A stretch of 64,000 nt of DNA from positions 37,611,728 through 37,675,727 of the forward strand of contig NC_092115.1 of assembly GCF_045679555.1 (NCBI RefSeq), given 5' to 3'. Shown here one piece after another: positions 53,779 to 64,000 of the stretch. Made by a program: the position numbers and the translations under genes. This DNA comes from Salvelinus alpinus. Lineage: Eukaryota > Chordata > Actinopteri > Salmoniformes > Salmonidae. The first letter of the stretch is position 1. Every line of letters starts with the position of its first letter. Below the pieces are notes generated by a model. It worked only from the letters and a program-made list of their open reading frames with translations, did not search any database and had not been told where the DNA came from.

Positions 53779-55384
53779 CAGTGGGGAGAACAAGTATTTG
53801 AAACACTACCGATTTTGCAGGTTTTCCTACTTACAAAGCATGTAGAGGTCTGTAATTTGTATCATAGGTACTCTTCAACTGTGAGAGACGGAATCTAAAA
53901 AAAAAATCCAGAAAATCCAGAAAATCACATTGTATGATTTTTAAGTAATTAATTAGCATTTTATTGCATGACATAAGTATTTGAACACCTACCAACCAGT
54001 AAGAATTCCGGCTCTCACAGACCTGTTAGTTTTTCTTTAAGAAGCCCTCCTGTTCTCCACTCATTACCTGTATTAACTGCACCTGTTTGAACTCGTTACC
54101 TGTATAAAAGACACCTGTCCACACACTCAATCAAACAGACGCCAACCTCTCTACAATGGCCAAGACCAGAGGGCTGTGTAAGGACATCAGGGATAAAATT
54201 GTAGACCTGCACAAGGCTGGGATGGGCTACAGGACAATAGGCAAGCAGCTTGGTGAGAAGGCAACAACTGTTGGCGCAATTATTAGAAAATGGAAGAAGT
54301 TCAAGATGACGGTCAATCACCCTCGGTCTGGGGCTCCATGCAAGATCTCACCTCGTGGGGCATCAATGATCATGAGGAAGGTGAGGGATCAGCCCAGAAC
54401 TACACGGCAGGACCTGGTCAATGACCTGAAGAGAGCTGGGACCACAGTCTCAAAGAAAACCATTAGTAACACACTACGCCGTCATGGATTAAATTCCTGC
54501 AGAGCACGCAAGGTCCCCCTGCTCAAGCCAGCGCATGTCCAGGCCCGTCTGAAGTTTGCCAATGACCATCTGGATGATCCAGAGGAGGAATGGGAGAAGG
54601 TCATGTGGTCTGATGAGACAAAAATAGAGCTTTTTGGTCTAAACTCCACTCGCTGTGTTTGGAAGAAGAAGAAGGATGAGTACAACCCCAAGAACACCAT
54701 CCCAACCGTGAAGCATGGAGGTGGAAACATCATTCTTTGGGGATGCCTTTCTGCAAAGGGGACAGGACGACTGCACCGTATTGAGGGGAGGATGGATGGG
54801 GCCATGTATCGCGAGATCTTGGCCAACAACCTCCTTCCCTCAGTAAGAGCATTGAAGATGGGTCGTGGCTGGGTCTTCCAGCATGACAACGACCCGAAAC
54901 ACACAGCCAGGGCAACTAAGAAGTGGCTCCGTAAGAAGAATCTCAAGGTCCTGGAGTGGCCTAGCCAGTCTCCAGACCTGAACCCAATGGAAAATCTTTG
55001 GAGGGAGCTGAAAGTCCGTATTGCCCAGCGACAGCCCCGAAACCTGAAGGATCTGGAGAAGGTCTGTATGGAGGAGTGGGCCAAAATCCCTGCTGCAGTG
55101 TGTGCAAACCTGGTCAAGAACTACAGGAAACATATGATCTCTGTAATTGCAAACAAAGGTTTCTGTACCAAATATTAAGTTCTGCTTTTCTGATGTATCA
55201 AATACTTATGTCATGCAATAAAATGCAAATGAATTACTTAAAAATCATACAATATGGTTGTCTGTATTTTTGTTTTAGATTCCGTCTCTCACAGTTGAAG
55301 TGTACCTATGATAAAAAGTACATGCTTTGTAAGTAGGAAAACCTGCAAAATCGGCAGTGTATCAAATACTTGTTCTCCCCACTG
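53779..55384 (+). mobile_element. Tc1-like transposon, apparently complete
   Basis: The outer ends 'cagtggggagaacaagtatt' (53779) and 'aatacttgttctccccactg' (to 55384) are inverted and flanked by TA (53777-53778, 55385-55386). Inverted repeats extend about 200 bp, and a second 'aagtatttgaacacc' / 'tatcaaatactta' pair stands at their inner edges, so it is IR/DR-like. The right repeat has lost about a dozen bases near 55318. A single intact transposase ORF lies between. At 1606 bp it is normal for a full Tc1 element. Confidence 0.95.
54156..55178 (+). CDS. Tc1-like transposase, intact 340 aa
   Basis: Starts [20 protein letters not shown] and has two helix-turn-helix modules (about 8-48 and 66-115), joined by a basic RKWKKFK segment and a HPRSGAP linker that likely includes the nuclear signal. 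The catalytic DD34E triad is complete: D153 ([12 protein letters not shown]), D244 (QHDNDPKHT) and E279 ([11 protein letters not shown]), with a glycine box at 187-190. The enzyme cuts the element out and reinserts it at TA. No stop or frameshift was seen and the length matches the family. NPME instead of the common NPIE, and K/N changes near 256-262, are possible weakening substitutions. Confidence 0.94.
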   Translation: MAKTRGLCKDIRDKIVDLHKAGMGYRTIGKQLGEKATTVGAIIRKWKKFKMTVNHPRSGAPCKISPRGASMIMRKVRDQPRTTRQDLVNDLKRAGTTVSKKTISNTLRRHGLNSCRARKVPLLKPAHVQARLKFANDHLDDPEEEWEKVMWSDETKIELFGLNSTRCVWKKKKDEYNPKNTIPTVKHGGGNIILWGCLSAKGTGRLHRIEGRMDGAMYREILANNLLPSVRALKMGRGWVFQHDNDPKHTARATKKWLRKKNLKVLEWPSQSPDLNPMENLWRELKVRIAQRQPRNLKDLEKVCMEEWAKIPAAVCANLVKNYRKHMISVIANKGFCTKY

Positions 55385-57579
55385 TATGTATAATGAATGT
55401 GTATGTTGTCCATTATGACAAGCTCAACCTCCTTGCCATCCATGTGGGAGGATAAACCCACTAATACACCAGAGTACTTGTACTATCTGCCTAAGTACAA
55501 TGTAATTACTAGGCGTTACACAGGACTTATCTAGTTAAAATGAAGGTTATCTTGAGGGGTACTTCCTTGTAATTAATGTGTACTTATATAGTCCATTATC
55601 CATCCAGACAACTTGGCCCTCGTTTTAAGGCTTCTGGAAGCGCCATCCAAGTGGGAGGATAAACACACTAGTACACCACAGAGTACATGTAATATCTGTA
55701 TAAGTACAATGTAATTACTAGGTGTTACACAGGGTTTAGCTAGTTCAAATGAAGTGTATCTTGAGGGGTTCTTACTTGTAATTATTGTGTACCTACATAG
55801 TACGTTACCTAGATATATATAGTTACCTATGAGCAATTACCATATAATTACTTAATACTCAGCAAGTGAAAACAAAAAATGAGCTTCTACTTTAGTCAAC
55901 TTTATTGCAATGTAAAAATACCTTACATTTCTTGCAAAATAATACAGATTTTTATTGTTGGATTCATAATGTGATTAATTAGAATGAACAAAGATATAGG
56001 CCAATGCAGTAACATAAAATTTATATTTGAATAGTGGTGACTCAAATCAAATCAGAAGCCTTTAGTACGGTGAGTAGCCTTTTTAACATTACAAGTAACA
56101 ATGGAAATCGACAATGTCTGTGTCTTCATCTGTTGTTTTTTTGGTAAGCATTTTCCCATCCAGGGGTCTGAGACCTTATGTGAATCTATGGTAGAGAAGA
56201 AGAATGTATGACAATTTAGCAAAGACACTCTACAATTAGTCTACTAGCGCTAGCTAGCTATCATCAGAGACCGTATAGAAACCTTCTTCCAATATCTATG
56301 CTATCATCATTATCATGATTTCTATAATTTAGGATTTAGGCCTATAGCTAGGCCTAGCTACCTAGCTAGTTGTTGTGTTATCCAGCTAACATCATACTAA
56401 TAATGGTGCTTGCTATAACTTATAAGATAGCTGGTGTTGACATTGAAAAAGAACTACTCATACTTGTGTGTTGACACAAGTAGCTAGCTAGCTAACGTGA
56501 ACATGTTGGGTGTGTCTCGCGTAATACCATTGCGTACCGTACAGATACCCTGAGAACAAGGTTCAGGGAAGATAAGACCATCAAGCCCAGCTACCTAGCT
56601 ATTTGCCAGCTTTAGGTAACTAGCTAGGTAATGTTAGCTGTCAAGGCATGGAAAGTCTATTCTGTAGATATTAACTAAGTTAACTAGCTAGCTAACCTAG
56701 TTACAGTGTTGGAGTAGTGAACTACATATAGTTCAACTTGTAATTTAACAACATTTTGCAATAGCTTGGTGATAGTTGAACTAAATTCAAATCTAGGTAG
56801 TGTTTTCAGTACTTAATTACTTTTTTTGCCATGTAGTGGTGGTGTAGTGGTGCCATGTAGTGGTGTCAGTAGTGGTGTCAGACCTGCCTAATTCTCACTT
56901 GAAACAGTTTTTGTGTTTAAATTACACATTCTGTCAACATATGACCCCAAAGTGATCGATTCTTGCAATGTATAGGCTATGACATTTAAGATTTACATAT
57001 GATCATTTTTCACAAAGTAGTTTGTTTGTAGTGAACACATTTTTTTGAAGTAACTTTATTTAAGTCAACTATGTTTTTTGAACGGGTAGCTTTAGTGTAG
57101 CATAATCAACATTTTACTGCAGTGTCAACAGAAATTGTTGGCACATTCGAGGTCGTCGTTATTTTGAGTGCATTGCGTAGATGGGCAGATATTGATGTGA
57201 TGCCAAAATTCCTGGGATAAATAAATAAGAGCACCAATGCATCCCATCCAAAAGTGAGAATGTTCTTCAACCGTGAAACCCTTGCAAAGTTACATGGTGA
57301 AATAACCATTATTCAACCAAGCTCAATAGGCTCACAATTTGGTAAACACTGAATGAATATCTCACAATTTTGCCATAGGCTAACTATTTATGAATGTGTA
57401 AAAAATGTTGATTGATGGTTAGTAAAGTAATTCCCCCATTGTCAAGCCCTGCCCTGCCCTCCTTTTTATTTTTATTTTTTTAGGGGTAAGATCAACTTTA
57501 ATATTGAAGATAGATTGTGGCTTCTGTCAATGTAATTGGCTGCATCATTTCTAATTCCCCATATTTTTGGGTAAATATG
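55385..57579. other. Spacer with a tandem pair of about 207 bp, otherwise AT-rich
   Basis: 55435-55600 and 55642-55806 are two imperfect copies sharing 'gccatcca(t/a)gtgggaggat', 'aagtacaatgtaattactag' and 'atcttgaggggt'. From 55860 to 57579 no gene or element was recognised; AGCT-rich words occur at 56250-56700. Confidence 0.45.
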
Positions 57580-58240
57580 CAGTACCAGTCAAAAGTTTGG
57601 ACACCTACTCATTCCAGGGTTTTTCTTTATTTTTACAATTTTCTACATTGTTGTAACGGCAGCCTTCCTCCTCTTCGTCTGAAGAGGAGGTGTAGCAGGG
57701 ATCGGACCAAGACGCAGCGTATTCCGTGTTCAACATGTTTTAATATAGAGACGATAACGTGAACACTATACAAATACAAAATAACAAACGTGGCAAAACC
57801 GAAACAGTCCTATCTGGTGCAGAGAACACAAAGACAGAAGACAACCACCCACCAATCCCAACACAAAACAGGCTACCTTAATATGGTTCCCAATCAGAGA
57901 CAATGACAAACACCTGCCTCTGATTGAGAACCATATCAGGCCAATTGACAAACCCAACATAGAAACACAAAACATAGAATGCCCACCCAGCTCACGTCCT
58001 GACCAACACTAAAACAAGGAAAACACACAAGAACTATGGTCAGAACGTGACAATTGTAGAATAATAGTGAAGACATCAAAACTATGAAATAACACATTGA
58101 ATCATGTAGTAACCAAAAAAGTGTTAAACAAATCAAATTATATGTTATATCTGAGATTTTTCAAAATAGCCAGCCTTTGTCTTGATGACAGCTTTGCACA
58201 CTCTTTTGTTTTGCTAAGAGTATTCATTATATTATTGATC
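57580..58240 (+). mobile_element. Left end of a Tc1-like transposon split by a solo LTR
   Basis: It opens 'cagtaccagtcaaaagtttg', the same family as 28722, and continues after the LTR with 'tagaataatagtgaagacat' and 'gatgacagctttgcacac', then decays at about 58210. The transposase gene and right end are missing. Confidence 0.85.
57652..58052 (-). mobile_element. Solo LTR in the Tc1 end
   Basis: TGTAACGGC...GAACGTGACA, 401 bp, flanked by a perfect 5-bp duplication 'attgt' (57647-57651, 58053-58057). The Tc1 sequence is restored when it is removed. AATATAGAG-type sequence and base bias suggest transcription on the - strand. Confidence 0.87.
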
Positions 58241-59386
58241 AATTGACTACAACTTTTCAAATAACCCAGCAGTGCTATTTGCAGAGTTATTGCTAGGTAT
58301 ATGTTGTAATTCTTCAGCCATTCCTGAACCTGAGACCAAAAAACAACTACATACAGTGCATTTGGAAAGTATTCAGACCCCTTGACTTTTTACAATTTTT
58401 TTATATTTTTCTAATAACAGTTTATTTTTTATATTTTCAAATGTATTAAAAATAAAAAACAGAAAGACCTTATTTACATAAGTATTCAGACCCTTTGCTA
58501 TGAGACTAAATTGAGCTCAGGTGCATCCTATTTCCATTGATCATCCTTGAGATGTTTCTACAACTTGATTGGAGTCCACCTGTGGTAAATTCAATTTATT
58601 GGAAAGGGCGTAGCCAAGATGGCGTAGCAGTCGGACGTCTGTTTTGTCTTGTCCCGTCCCGTGTATATATAGTTTTCTTCGTATACATTTTGTATATATT
58701 TTTTATATTTTAATCTCAATTTCCATCTACGGACTGAACATACTCTCCTGCAACCCGCCTCACCAAATGTGGGAAGGATCCGCTATTTTTTATACTTTAG
58801 AACTGGAACCCCCATCAGAAGCTAGCCAGTTAACTAGCTACTAGCTAGTAGTCAGTTAGCCACTGCTAGCGGTCATCACCGTTAACTCGGACATCAGCCA
58901 GCCTCAGCCCGGTCAATTCCTGCCAGTCTGCACAGAGCGATATCAACCCAGAGCATATCAGACTGCTTTTTCTCTACCACATCTCCGGATTCCTACCGCA
59001 AGCTCTGAACCTTTACTCCGGAACATCGCAGCAAGCTAGCTGCTATCCGATTGGCTACTCCTGGCTAACGTCTCTGTCCCGAAGCAAGCACCAGTTAGCC
59101 TGGAGCTAGCCTGGAGCTAGGCTCATCTCCCGGCTAGCCGAAGAGGTCCATCAGCCAATTCTTGGGCTACAATATCGCTTTTGCCAATTGGCCTGGACCC
59201 TTTACTGCCGACACGGAGCCCCGCCGATCCATCACGACTGGTCTGCCGACGTAACCGTACAATGTGGTTTCAACAGGCTCTTCCGTTGCGGCGTCCCCGG
59301 AGGCCCTTCTGCTAGCCTGCTAGCCCCGGCCTGCTAGCTGTCTGAATCGCCGTGTCTCCAGCTCGCCTAGCTACTCACTGGGCCCT

Positions 59387-62300
59387 ATGATCACTCAGCT
59401 ACACATGCCTCTCCCTAATGTCAATATGCCTTGCCTATTGCTGTTTTGGTTAGTGATTATTGTCTTATTTCACTGTAGAGCCTCCAGCCCTGCTCAATAT
59501 GCCTTAGCTAGCACTTTTGTTCCACCCCCCACACATGCGGTGGCCTCACTTGACTTAAATGGTGTCTCTAGAGTCAAAACCTCTCTCATTGTCACTCAAT
59601 GCCAAGGTTTACCTCCATTGTACTCACATCCTACCATACCCTTGTCTGTACATTATTCCTTGAATCTATTCTTCCGCGCCCATAAATCTGCTCCTTTTAC
59701 TCTGTTCCGTACACACTGAACGACCAATTCTTATAGCCTTTAGTCGTACCCTTATCCTACTCCTTTAATTTTTGTATTTTATTTCACCTTTATTTAACCA
59801 GGTAGGCCAGTTGAGAACAAGTTCTCATTTACAACTGCGACCTGGCCAAGATAAAGCAAAGCAGTGTAACAAAAACAACAACACAGATTTACACATAAAC
59901 AAACGTACAGTCAATAACACAATAGAAAAATCTAGGTACAGTGTGTGCAAATGTAGAGGTTAACCCAGGCCCTGCAGCCCCCAGCACCACTCCCATTCCC
60001 CAGGCGCTCTCATTTGTTGACTTCTGTAACCGTAAAAGCCTTGGTTTCATGCATGTTAACATTAGAAGCCTCCTCCCTAAGTTTGTTTTATTCACTGGTT
60101 TAGCACACTCCGCCAACCCGGATGTCCTAGCCATGTCTGAATCCTGGCTTAGTAAGGCCACCAAAAATCCAGAACTATAACATTTTCCCTAACTATAACA
60201 TTTTATAACATTTTCCGACAAGATAGAACTGCCAAAGGGGGCGGAGTTTCATTCTGCTGCAGAGATAGCCTGCAGAGTTCTGTCATACTATCCAGGTCCC
60301 AAACAATTTGAGCTTCTACTTTTAAAAATCCACCTTTCCAGAAACAAGTCTGTCGCCGTTGCTATAGACTCCCTTCAGCCCCGAGCTGTGCCATGGACAC
60401 CATATGTGAACTGATTGCCCCCCATCTATCTTCAGAGTTCGTACTGTTAGGTGACCTAAACTGGGACATGCTTAACACCCCGGCCGCCCTACAATCTAAG
60501 CTAGATGCCCTCAATCTCACATAAATGATCAAGGAACCTACCAGGTACAACCCTACATCCATAACCATGGGCACCCTCTTAGATATCATCCTGACCAACT
60601 TGCCCTCTAAATACACCTCTGCTGTCTTCAACCAGGATCTCAGCGATCACTGCCTCATTGCCTGCGTGCGTAATGGGTCCGCGGTCAAACGACCACCCCT
60701 CATCACTGTCAAACGCTCCCTAAAACACTTCAGCGAGCAGGCCTTTCTAATCAACCTGGCCCGGGTATCCTGGAAGGATATCAACCTCATCCCGTCAGTA
60801 GAGGATGCCTGGTTGCTCTTTAATTAAAAGTGCTTTCCTAACCATCTTAAATAAGCATGCCCCATTCAAGGAATGTAGAACTAAGAACAGATATAGCCCT
60901 TGGTTCACCTCAGACTTGATTGCCTTTGACCAGCACAAAAACATCCTGTGACAATCTGCATTAGCATCGAATAGCCCCCGCGATATGCAGCTTTTCAGGG
61001 AAGTCAGGAACCAACATACTCAGTCAGTTAGGAAAGCTAAGGATAGCTTTTTCAAACAGAAATTTGTTTGCTGTAGCACTAATTACAAAAAGTTTTGGGT
61101 CACTGTAAAGTCGGTGGAGAATAAGAGCACCTCCTCCCAGCTCCCAGCTGCCCACTGCACTGAGGATACGAAACACTGTCACCACCGATAAATCTCCGAT
61201 AATCGATCATTTCAATAAGCATTTTTCTACGGCTGGCCATGCTTTCCACCACTTCTCCTTCAACCAAATCCAGACAGCTGATGTTCTGAAAGAGCTGCAA
61301 TAAATGGATCCCTACAAATCAGCTGGGCTAGACAATCTGGACCCTCTCTTTCTAAAATTATCCGCCAAAATTGTTGCTGCTGGGGATTCTCTGATTCACC
61401 GCAGTCGACACCATTCTGTATACATCTGGCCCTTCTTTGGACACTGTGCTTTGGACACAAACCTCCAAACGAGCTTCAATGCCATACAACACTCCTTCCT
61501 TGGCCTCCAAATGCTCTTAAATGCTAGTAAATGCTAGTAAATCTAAGTGCATGCTCTTCAACCGATTGCTGCCCGCACCTGCTCGCCCGTCCAGCATCAC
61601 TACTCTAGACGGCTCTGACTTAGAATATGTGGACAACTACAAATACCTAGGTGTCTGGTTAGACTGCAAACTTTCCTTCCAGACTCTGGATCTCCAATCC
61701 AGAATTAAATCTAGAATCGGCTTCATATTTCGCAACAAAGCCTCCTTCGCTCATACTGCCAAACATACCCTCGCAAAACTGACTATCCTACCGATCCTTG
61801 ACTTTGGCGATGTCATTTACAAAATAGCCTCCAACACTCTACTCAGCAAACGGGATGTAGTCTACCACAGTGCCATCCGTTTTGTCACCAAAGCCCCATA
61901 TACTACCCACCACTGCGACCTGTATGCTCTCGTTGGCTGGCCCTCACTACATATTCATTGCCAAATCCACTGGCTCCAGGTCATCTATAAGTCTTTGCTA
62001 GGTAAAGCTCCGTCTTATCTCAGCTCACTGGTCACCATAGCAACACCCACCCATAGCACGCGCTCCAGTAGGTATATTTCACTGCTCGTCCCCAAAGCCA
62101 ACACTTCCATTGGCCGCCTTTCTTTACAGTTCTCTGCTGCCAATGACTGGAACGAATTTCAAAAATCACTGAAGTTGGAGTCTTATATCTCCCTCTCTAA
62201 CTTTAAGCATCAGCTGTCAGAGCAGCTTACGATCATTTTACCTGTACACAGCCAATCTGTAAATAGCACACCCAACTACATCATCCCCATATTGTTACTT

Positions 62301-62387
62301 ATCCTCTTGCTATTTTGCACCCCAGTATCTCTACTTGCACATCATCATCTGCACATCTATCACTCCAGTGTTAATGCTGAACTATAA
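59387..62387 (+). pseudogene. LINE polyprotein, broken
   Basis: Pieces: 59387-59719 (N-terminal hydrophobic region), 59941-60180 (VEVNPGP and endonuclease start HVNIRSLLPK, SESWL), 60400-60830 (GDLNWDM, SDHCLIACVRNGS), 60985-61191 (linker), 61304-61537 (YKSAGLDNLDPLFLKLSA, then a jump to SLIH and NLQTSFNAIQHSF), 61521-62387 (YKYLGVWLDCKLSF to the C-terminus). The RT catalytic fingers and palm are deleted and several frameshifts are present, so it is inactive. Confidence 0.9.
59765..59957 (-). mobile_element. LINE 3' UTR inserted antisense in its own family
   Basis: The - strand reads 'catttgcacacactgtacc', 'ttggccaggtcgcagttgt', 'ctggttaaataaaggtgaaa', identical in order to 62440-62620. It interrupts the host LINE directly before the 2A-like codons, replacing the leucine-rich lead-in. 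Confidence 0.85.
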
Positions 62388-62705
62388 TTATTTATCCTCT
62401 ATGACCTATTTATTGTCTTACCTCCCTACTCTTCTACATTTGCACACACTGTACATAGATCTTTCTATTGTGTTATTGACTGTAAGCTTGTTTATGTGTA
62501 ACTCTGTGTTGTTGTTTTTGTTACACTGCTTTGCTTTATCTTGGCCAGGTTGCAGTTCTAAATGAGAACTTGTTCTCAACTGGCCTACCTGGTTAAATAA
62601 AGATGAAATATATATATTTTTAAATTAAAAAACATTTGGAAAGGCACACATCTGTCTATAAAAGGTCACACAGTTGACAGTGCATGTCAGAGCAAAAACC
62701 AAGCC

Positions 62706-64000
62706 ATGAGGTCAAAGGAATTATCCGTAAAGCTCCGAGACTGGATTGTATCGTGGCACCGATCTGGGGACGGATACCAAAAAATGTCTGCAGCATTGAA
62801 GGTCCCCAAGAACACAGTGACCATTCTTAAATGGAAGAAGTTTAGAACCACCAAGACTCTACCTAGAGCTGGGCAATCGGGGGAGAAGGGCCTTGGTCAG
62901 GGAGGTGACCAAGAACCCGATGGTTCAAGAACCCGAGTTCCCCCAGAAAGACAACCGTCTCTGCAGCACTCCACCAATCTGGCCTTTATGGTAGAGTGGC
63001 CAGATGGAAGCCACTCCTCAGTAAAACGCACATGACATCCCACTTGGAGTTTTCTTAAATGCACCTAAAGGTCTCTCAGACCATGAGAAACATAATTCTC
63101 TGGTCTGATGAAACCAAGATTGAGCTATTTGGCCTGAATGCCAAGCGTCACGTCTGGAGGAAATCAGTGCCATCCCTACGGTGAAGCATGGTGTTGGCAG
63201 CATCATGCTGTGGGCATGTCTTTCATTGGCAGGGACTGGGAGACTAGTCAGGATCGAGGAAAAGATTAATGGAGCAAAGTACAGAGAAATCCTAATTATT
63301 ATTATTTATTTAAAAAAAAAAAATTTTACCACTTTTTTCTCCCCTTTTTCGTGATATCCAATTGGTAGTTACAGCCTTGTTCCATCCCTGCAACTCCCAT
63401 GCGGACTTGGAAGAGGCAAAGGTCGGGAGCCATGCGTCCTCTGAAACGCAATCCTGCCAATCCACACAGCTTCTTGACACACTGCCCACTTAACCCGGAA
63501 GCCAGCCGCACCAATGTGTCGGAGGAAACCGTACAGCTGGCAACCGAAGTCAGCGTGCATGCGCCCGACTTCCACAAGGAGTCGCCAGAGCGTGATGGGA
63601 CAAGGACTTCCCAGCCAGCCAAACCCACCCCCCTGACCTGGACGATGATGTGCCAATTTTACGCCGTCTCATGGGTTTCTTGGTCATGGCCGGCTTCGAC
63701 ACAGCCCGGAATTGAAACCAGATCTGTAGTGGCGCCTGACCGCTGTGTCACTCGGGAGACCCCACAGAGAGATCTAGATGAAAACCTGCTCCAGAGCGCT
63801 CAGGACCTCAGACTGGGGTGAAGGTTCACCTTCCAACAGGACAATGACCCTAAGCACACAGCCATGACAACGCAGGAGTGACTTAGGGACAAGTCTCTGA
63901 ATGTCCTTGGGGGGCCCAGCCGGAGCCCGGACTTGAACCCGATTGAACATCTCTGGAGAGACCTGAAAATAGCTGTGCAGCGACGCTCCCCATCCAACCT
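62706..64000 (+). pseudogene. Tc1-like transposase, frameshifted and SINE-interrupted
   Basis: The ATG at 62706 gives MRSKELSVKLRDWIVSWHRS and the first HTH (ALKVPKNTVTILKWKKF). Frameshifts follow the linker. The first catalytic region (ctggtctgatgaaaccaag, about 63100) is present; a SINE then separates it from 'ccttccaacaggacaatga' (second aspartate, about 63830) and 'gaacccgattgaacatct' (glutamate region, about 63935). The window ends before the stop codon. Confidence 0.85.
63294..63763 (-). mobile_element. tRNA-derived SINE inserted in the Tc1 transposase
   Basis: The - strand head at about 63763 has B-box-like 'ggtttcaattccgg', then 'ggcgtaaaattggcacatca', 'ggtttcctccgacacattgg' and the 3' end 'ttggggag'-like with an A-rich tail at 63300. 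Flanks 'acagagaaatcct' (63281-63293) and 'acagagagatct' (63764-63775) are a 12-13-bp target duplication with small changes. Confidence 0.85.

Larger units (their letters stand above)
58608..62635 (+). mobile_element. L2/CR1-like LINE, full-length ends but decayed
   Basis: It starts gcgtagCCAAGATGGCGTAGCAG, like the copy at 15.9 kb, has a roughly 0.75-kb 5' UTR, a broken ORF and a 3' UTR ending 'ggttaaataaagatgaaat'. The flanks 'ttggaaagg' (58599-58607, 62636-62644) are a perfect 9-bp target duplication in the Tc1 host. Another copy's 3' UTR is inserted antisense at 59765-59957, and the RT core has a roughly 0.56-kb deletion. Confidence 0.92.
58354..64000 (+). mobile_element. Tc1-like transposon split by a LINE and a SINE (cut by window edge)
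   Basis: The left end 'cagtgcatttggaaagtatt' after TA (58352-58353) is the same family as 36944. Tc1 sequence runs to 58607, is interrupted by a LINE to about 62635, and resumes at 'ttggaaaggcacacatctgt'. It is interrupted again by a SINE at 63294-63763 and continues to the window end inside the transposase catalytic domain. Confidence 0.9.

Noticed and set aside
54482..55117. 211-codon - strand frame
   Set aside because: Antisense shadow of the intact Tc1 transposase.

Overview
The window is vertebrate, and specifically salmonid-fish, genomic DNA. It carries HpaI-type tRNA-derived SINEs, several families of Tc1-like transposons (one with the Sleeping Beauty-type IR/DR ends typical of salmonid copies), long dinucleotide microsatellites, and an intron-rich, very gene-poor layout. 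There is no operon structure, no rRNA or tRNA gene and no CRISPR array. Family names below come from recognition of sequence and protein motifs; no database was searched.

Host genes. The best-supported host gene is on the + strand: a coding first exon (42072-42129) and a second exon (48153-48247), with matching splice phases, encoding the N-terminus of a CARMIL-family protein (capping-protein regulator and myosin-I linker). Its intron 1 is about 6 kb and holds a (CA)59 array, two foldback structures, a Tc1 remnant and a truncated LINE. The rest of the gene would lie in or beyond the right half of the window. On the - strand at 4.1-7.05 kb a weaker set of candidate small exons, one with a hydrophobic membrane-like segment, may be the end of another gene. 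A RING/TRIM-like exon at 17.6 kb is broken.

Mobile elements, left to right: a LINE 3' end (1-397), a Tc1 remnant (398-1144), a Rex1-like LINE tail (1627-1995), a LINE fragment (2670-3400), a Sleeping Beauty-type Tc1 (4728-6603) split by a solo LTR, an HpaI SINE (9861-10035), a full-length L2/CR1-like LINE with an intact 1095-residue ORF and a 2A-like motif (11237-15955), a solo LTR (16678-17067), a TA-flanked DNA transposon holding two retroelements (17825-19035), a hAT-like element with an 8-bp target duplication (21431-23775), a long Rex1-like LINE (24388-27555) abutting Ty3/Gypsy pol debris (27575-28700), a Tc1 deletion derivative (28722-29394), Rex1-like plus Gypsy debris (29715-30801), a nest of a hAT-like and a piggyBac-like element in an older element (33.0-36.1 kb), a MITE holding a SINE (36382-36918), a Tc1 split by a 5'-inverted Rex1-like LINE (36944-40660), a further Tc1 (44830-45799), a further L2-like LINE fragment (46054-47316), a rearranged Rex1-like LINE (51360-53220), an intact Tc1-like transposon encoding a 340-residue DD34E transposase (53779-55384), a Tc1 end with a solo LTR (57580-58240), and a Tc1 from 58354 to the window end containing a full-length but decayed LINE and a SINE.

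No new multi-gene system is evident. The most unusual structures are a near-perfect 135-bp inverted repeat at 51694-52083 whose spacer is a copy of sequence 2.7 kb away, a LINE with the twin-priming (5' inversion) arrangement inside a Tc1, an intact LINE ORF with a 2A-like motif and YY1-like 5' end, an apparently complete Tc1-like transposase gene, and a duplicated intron block that stops just before the acceptor of CARMIL-like exon 2.
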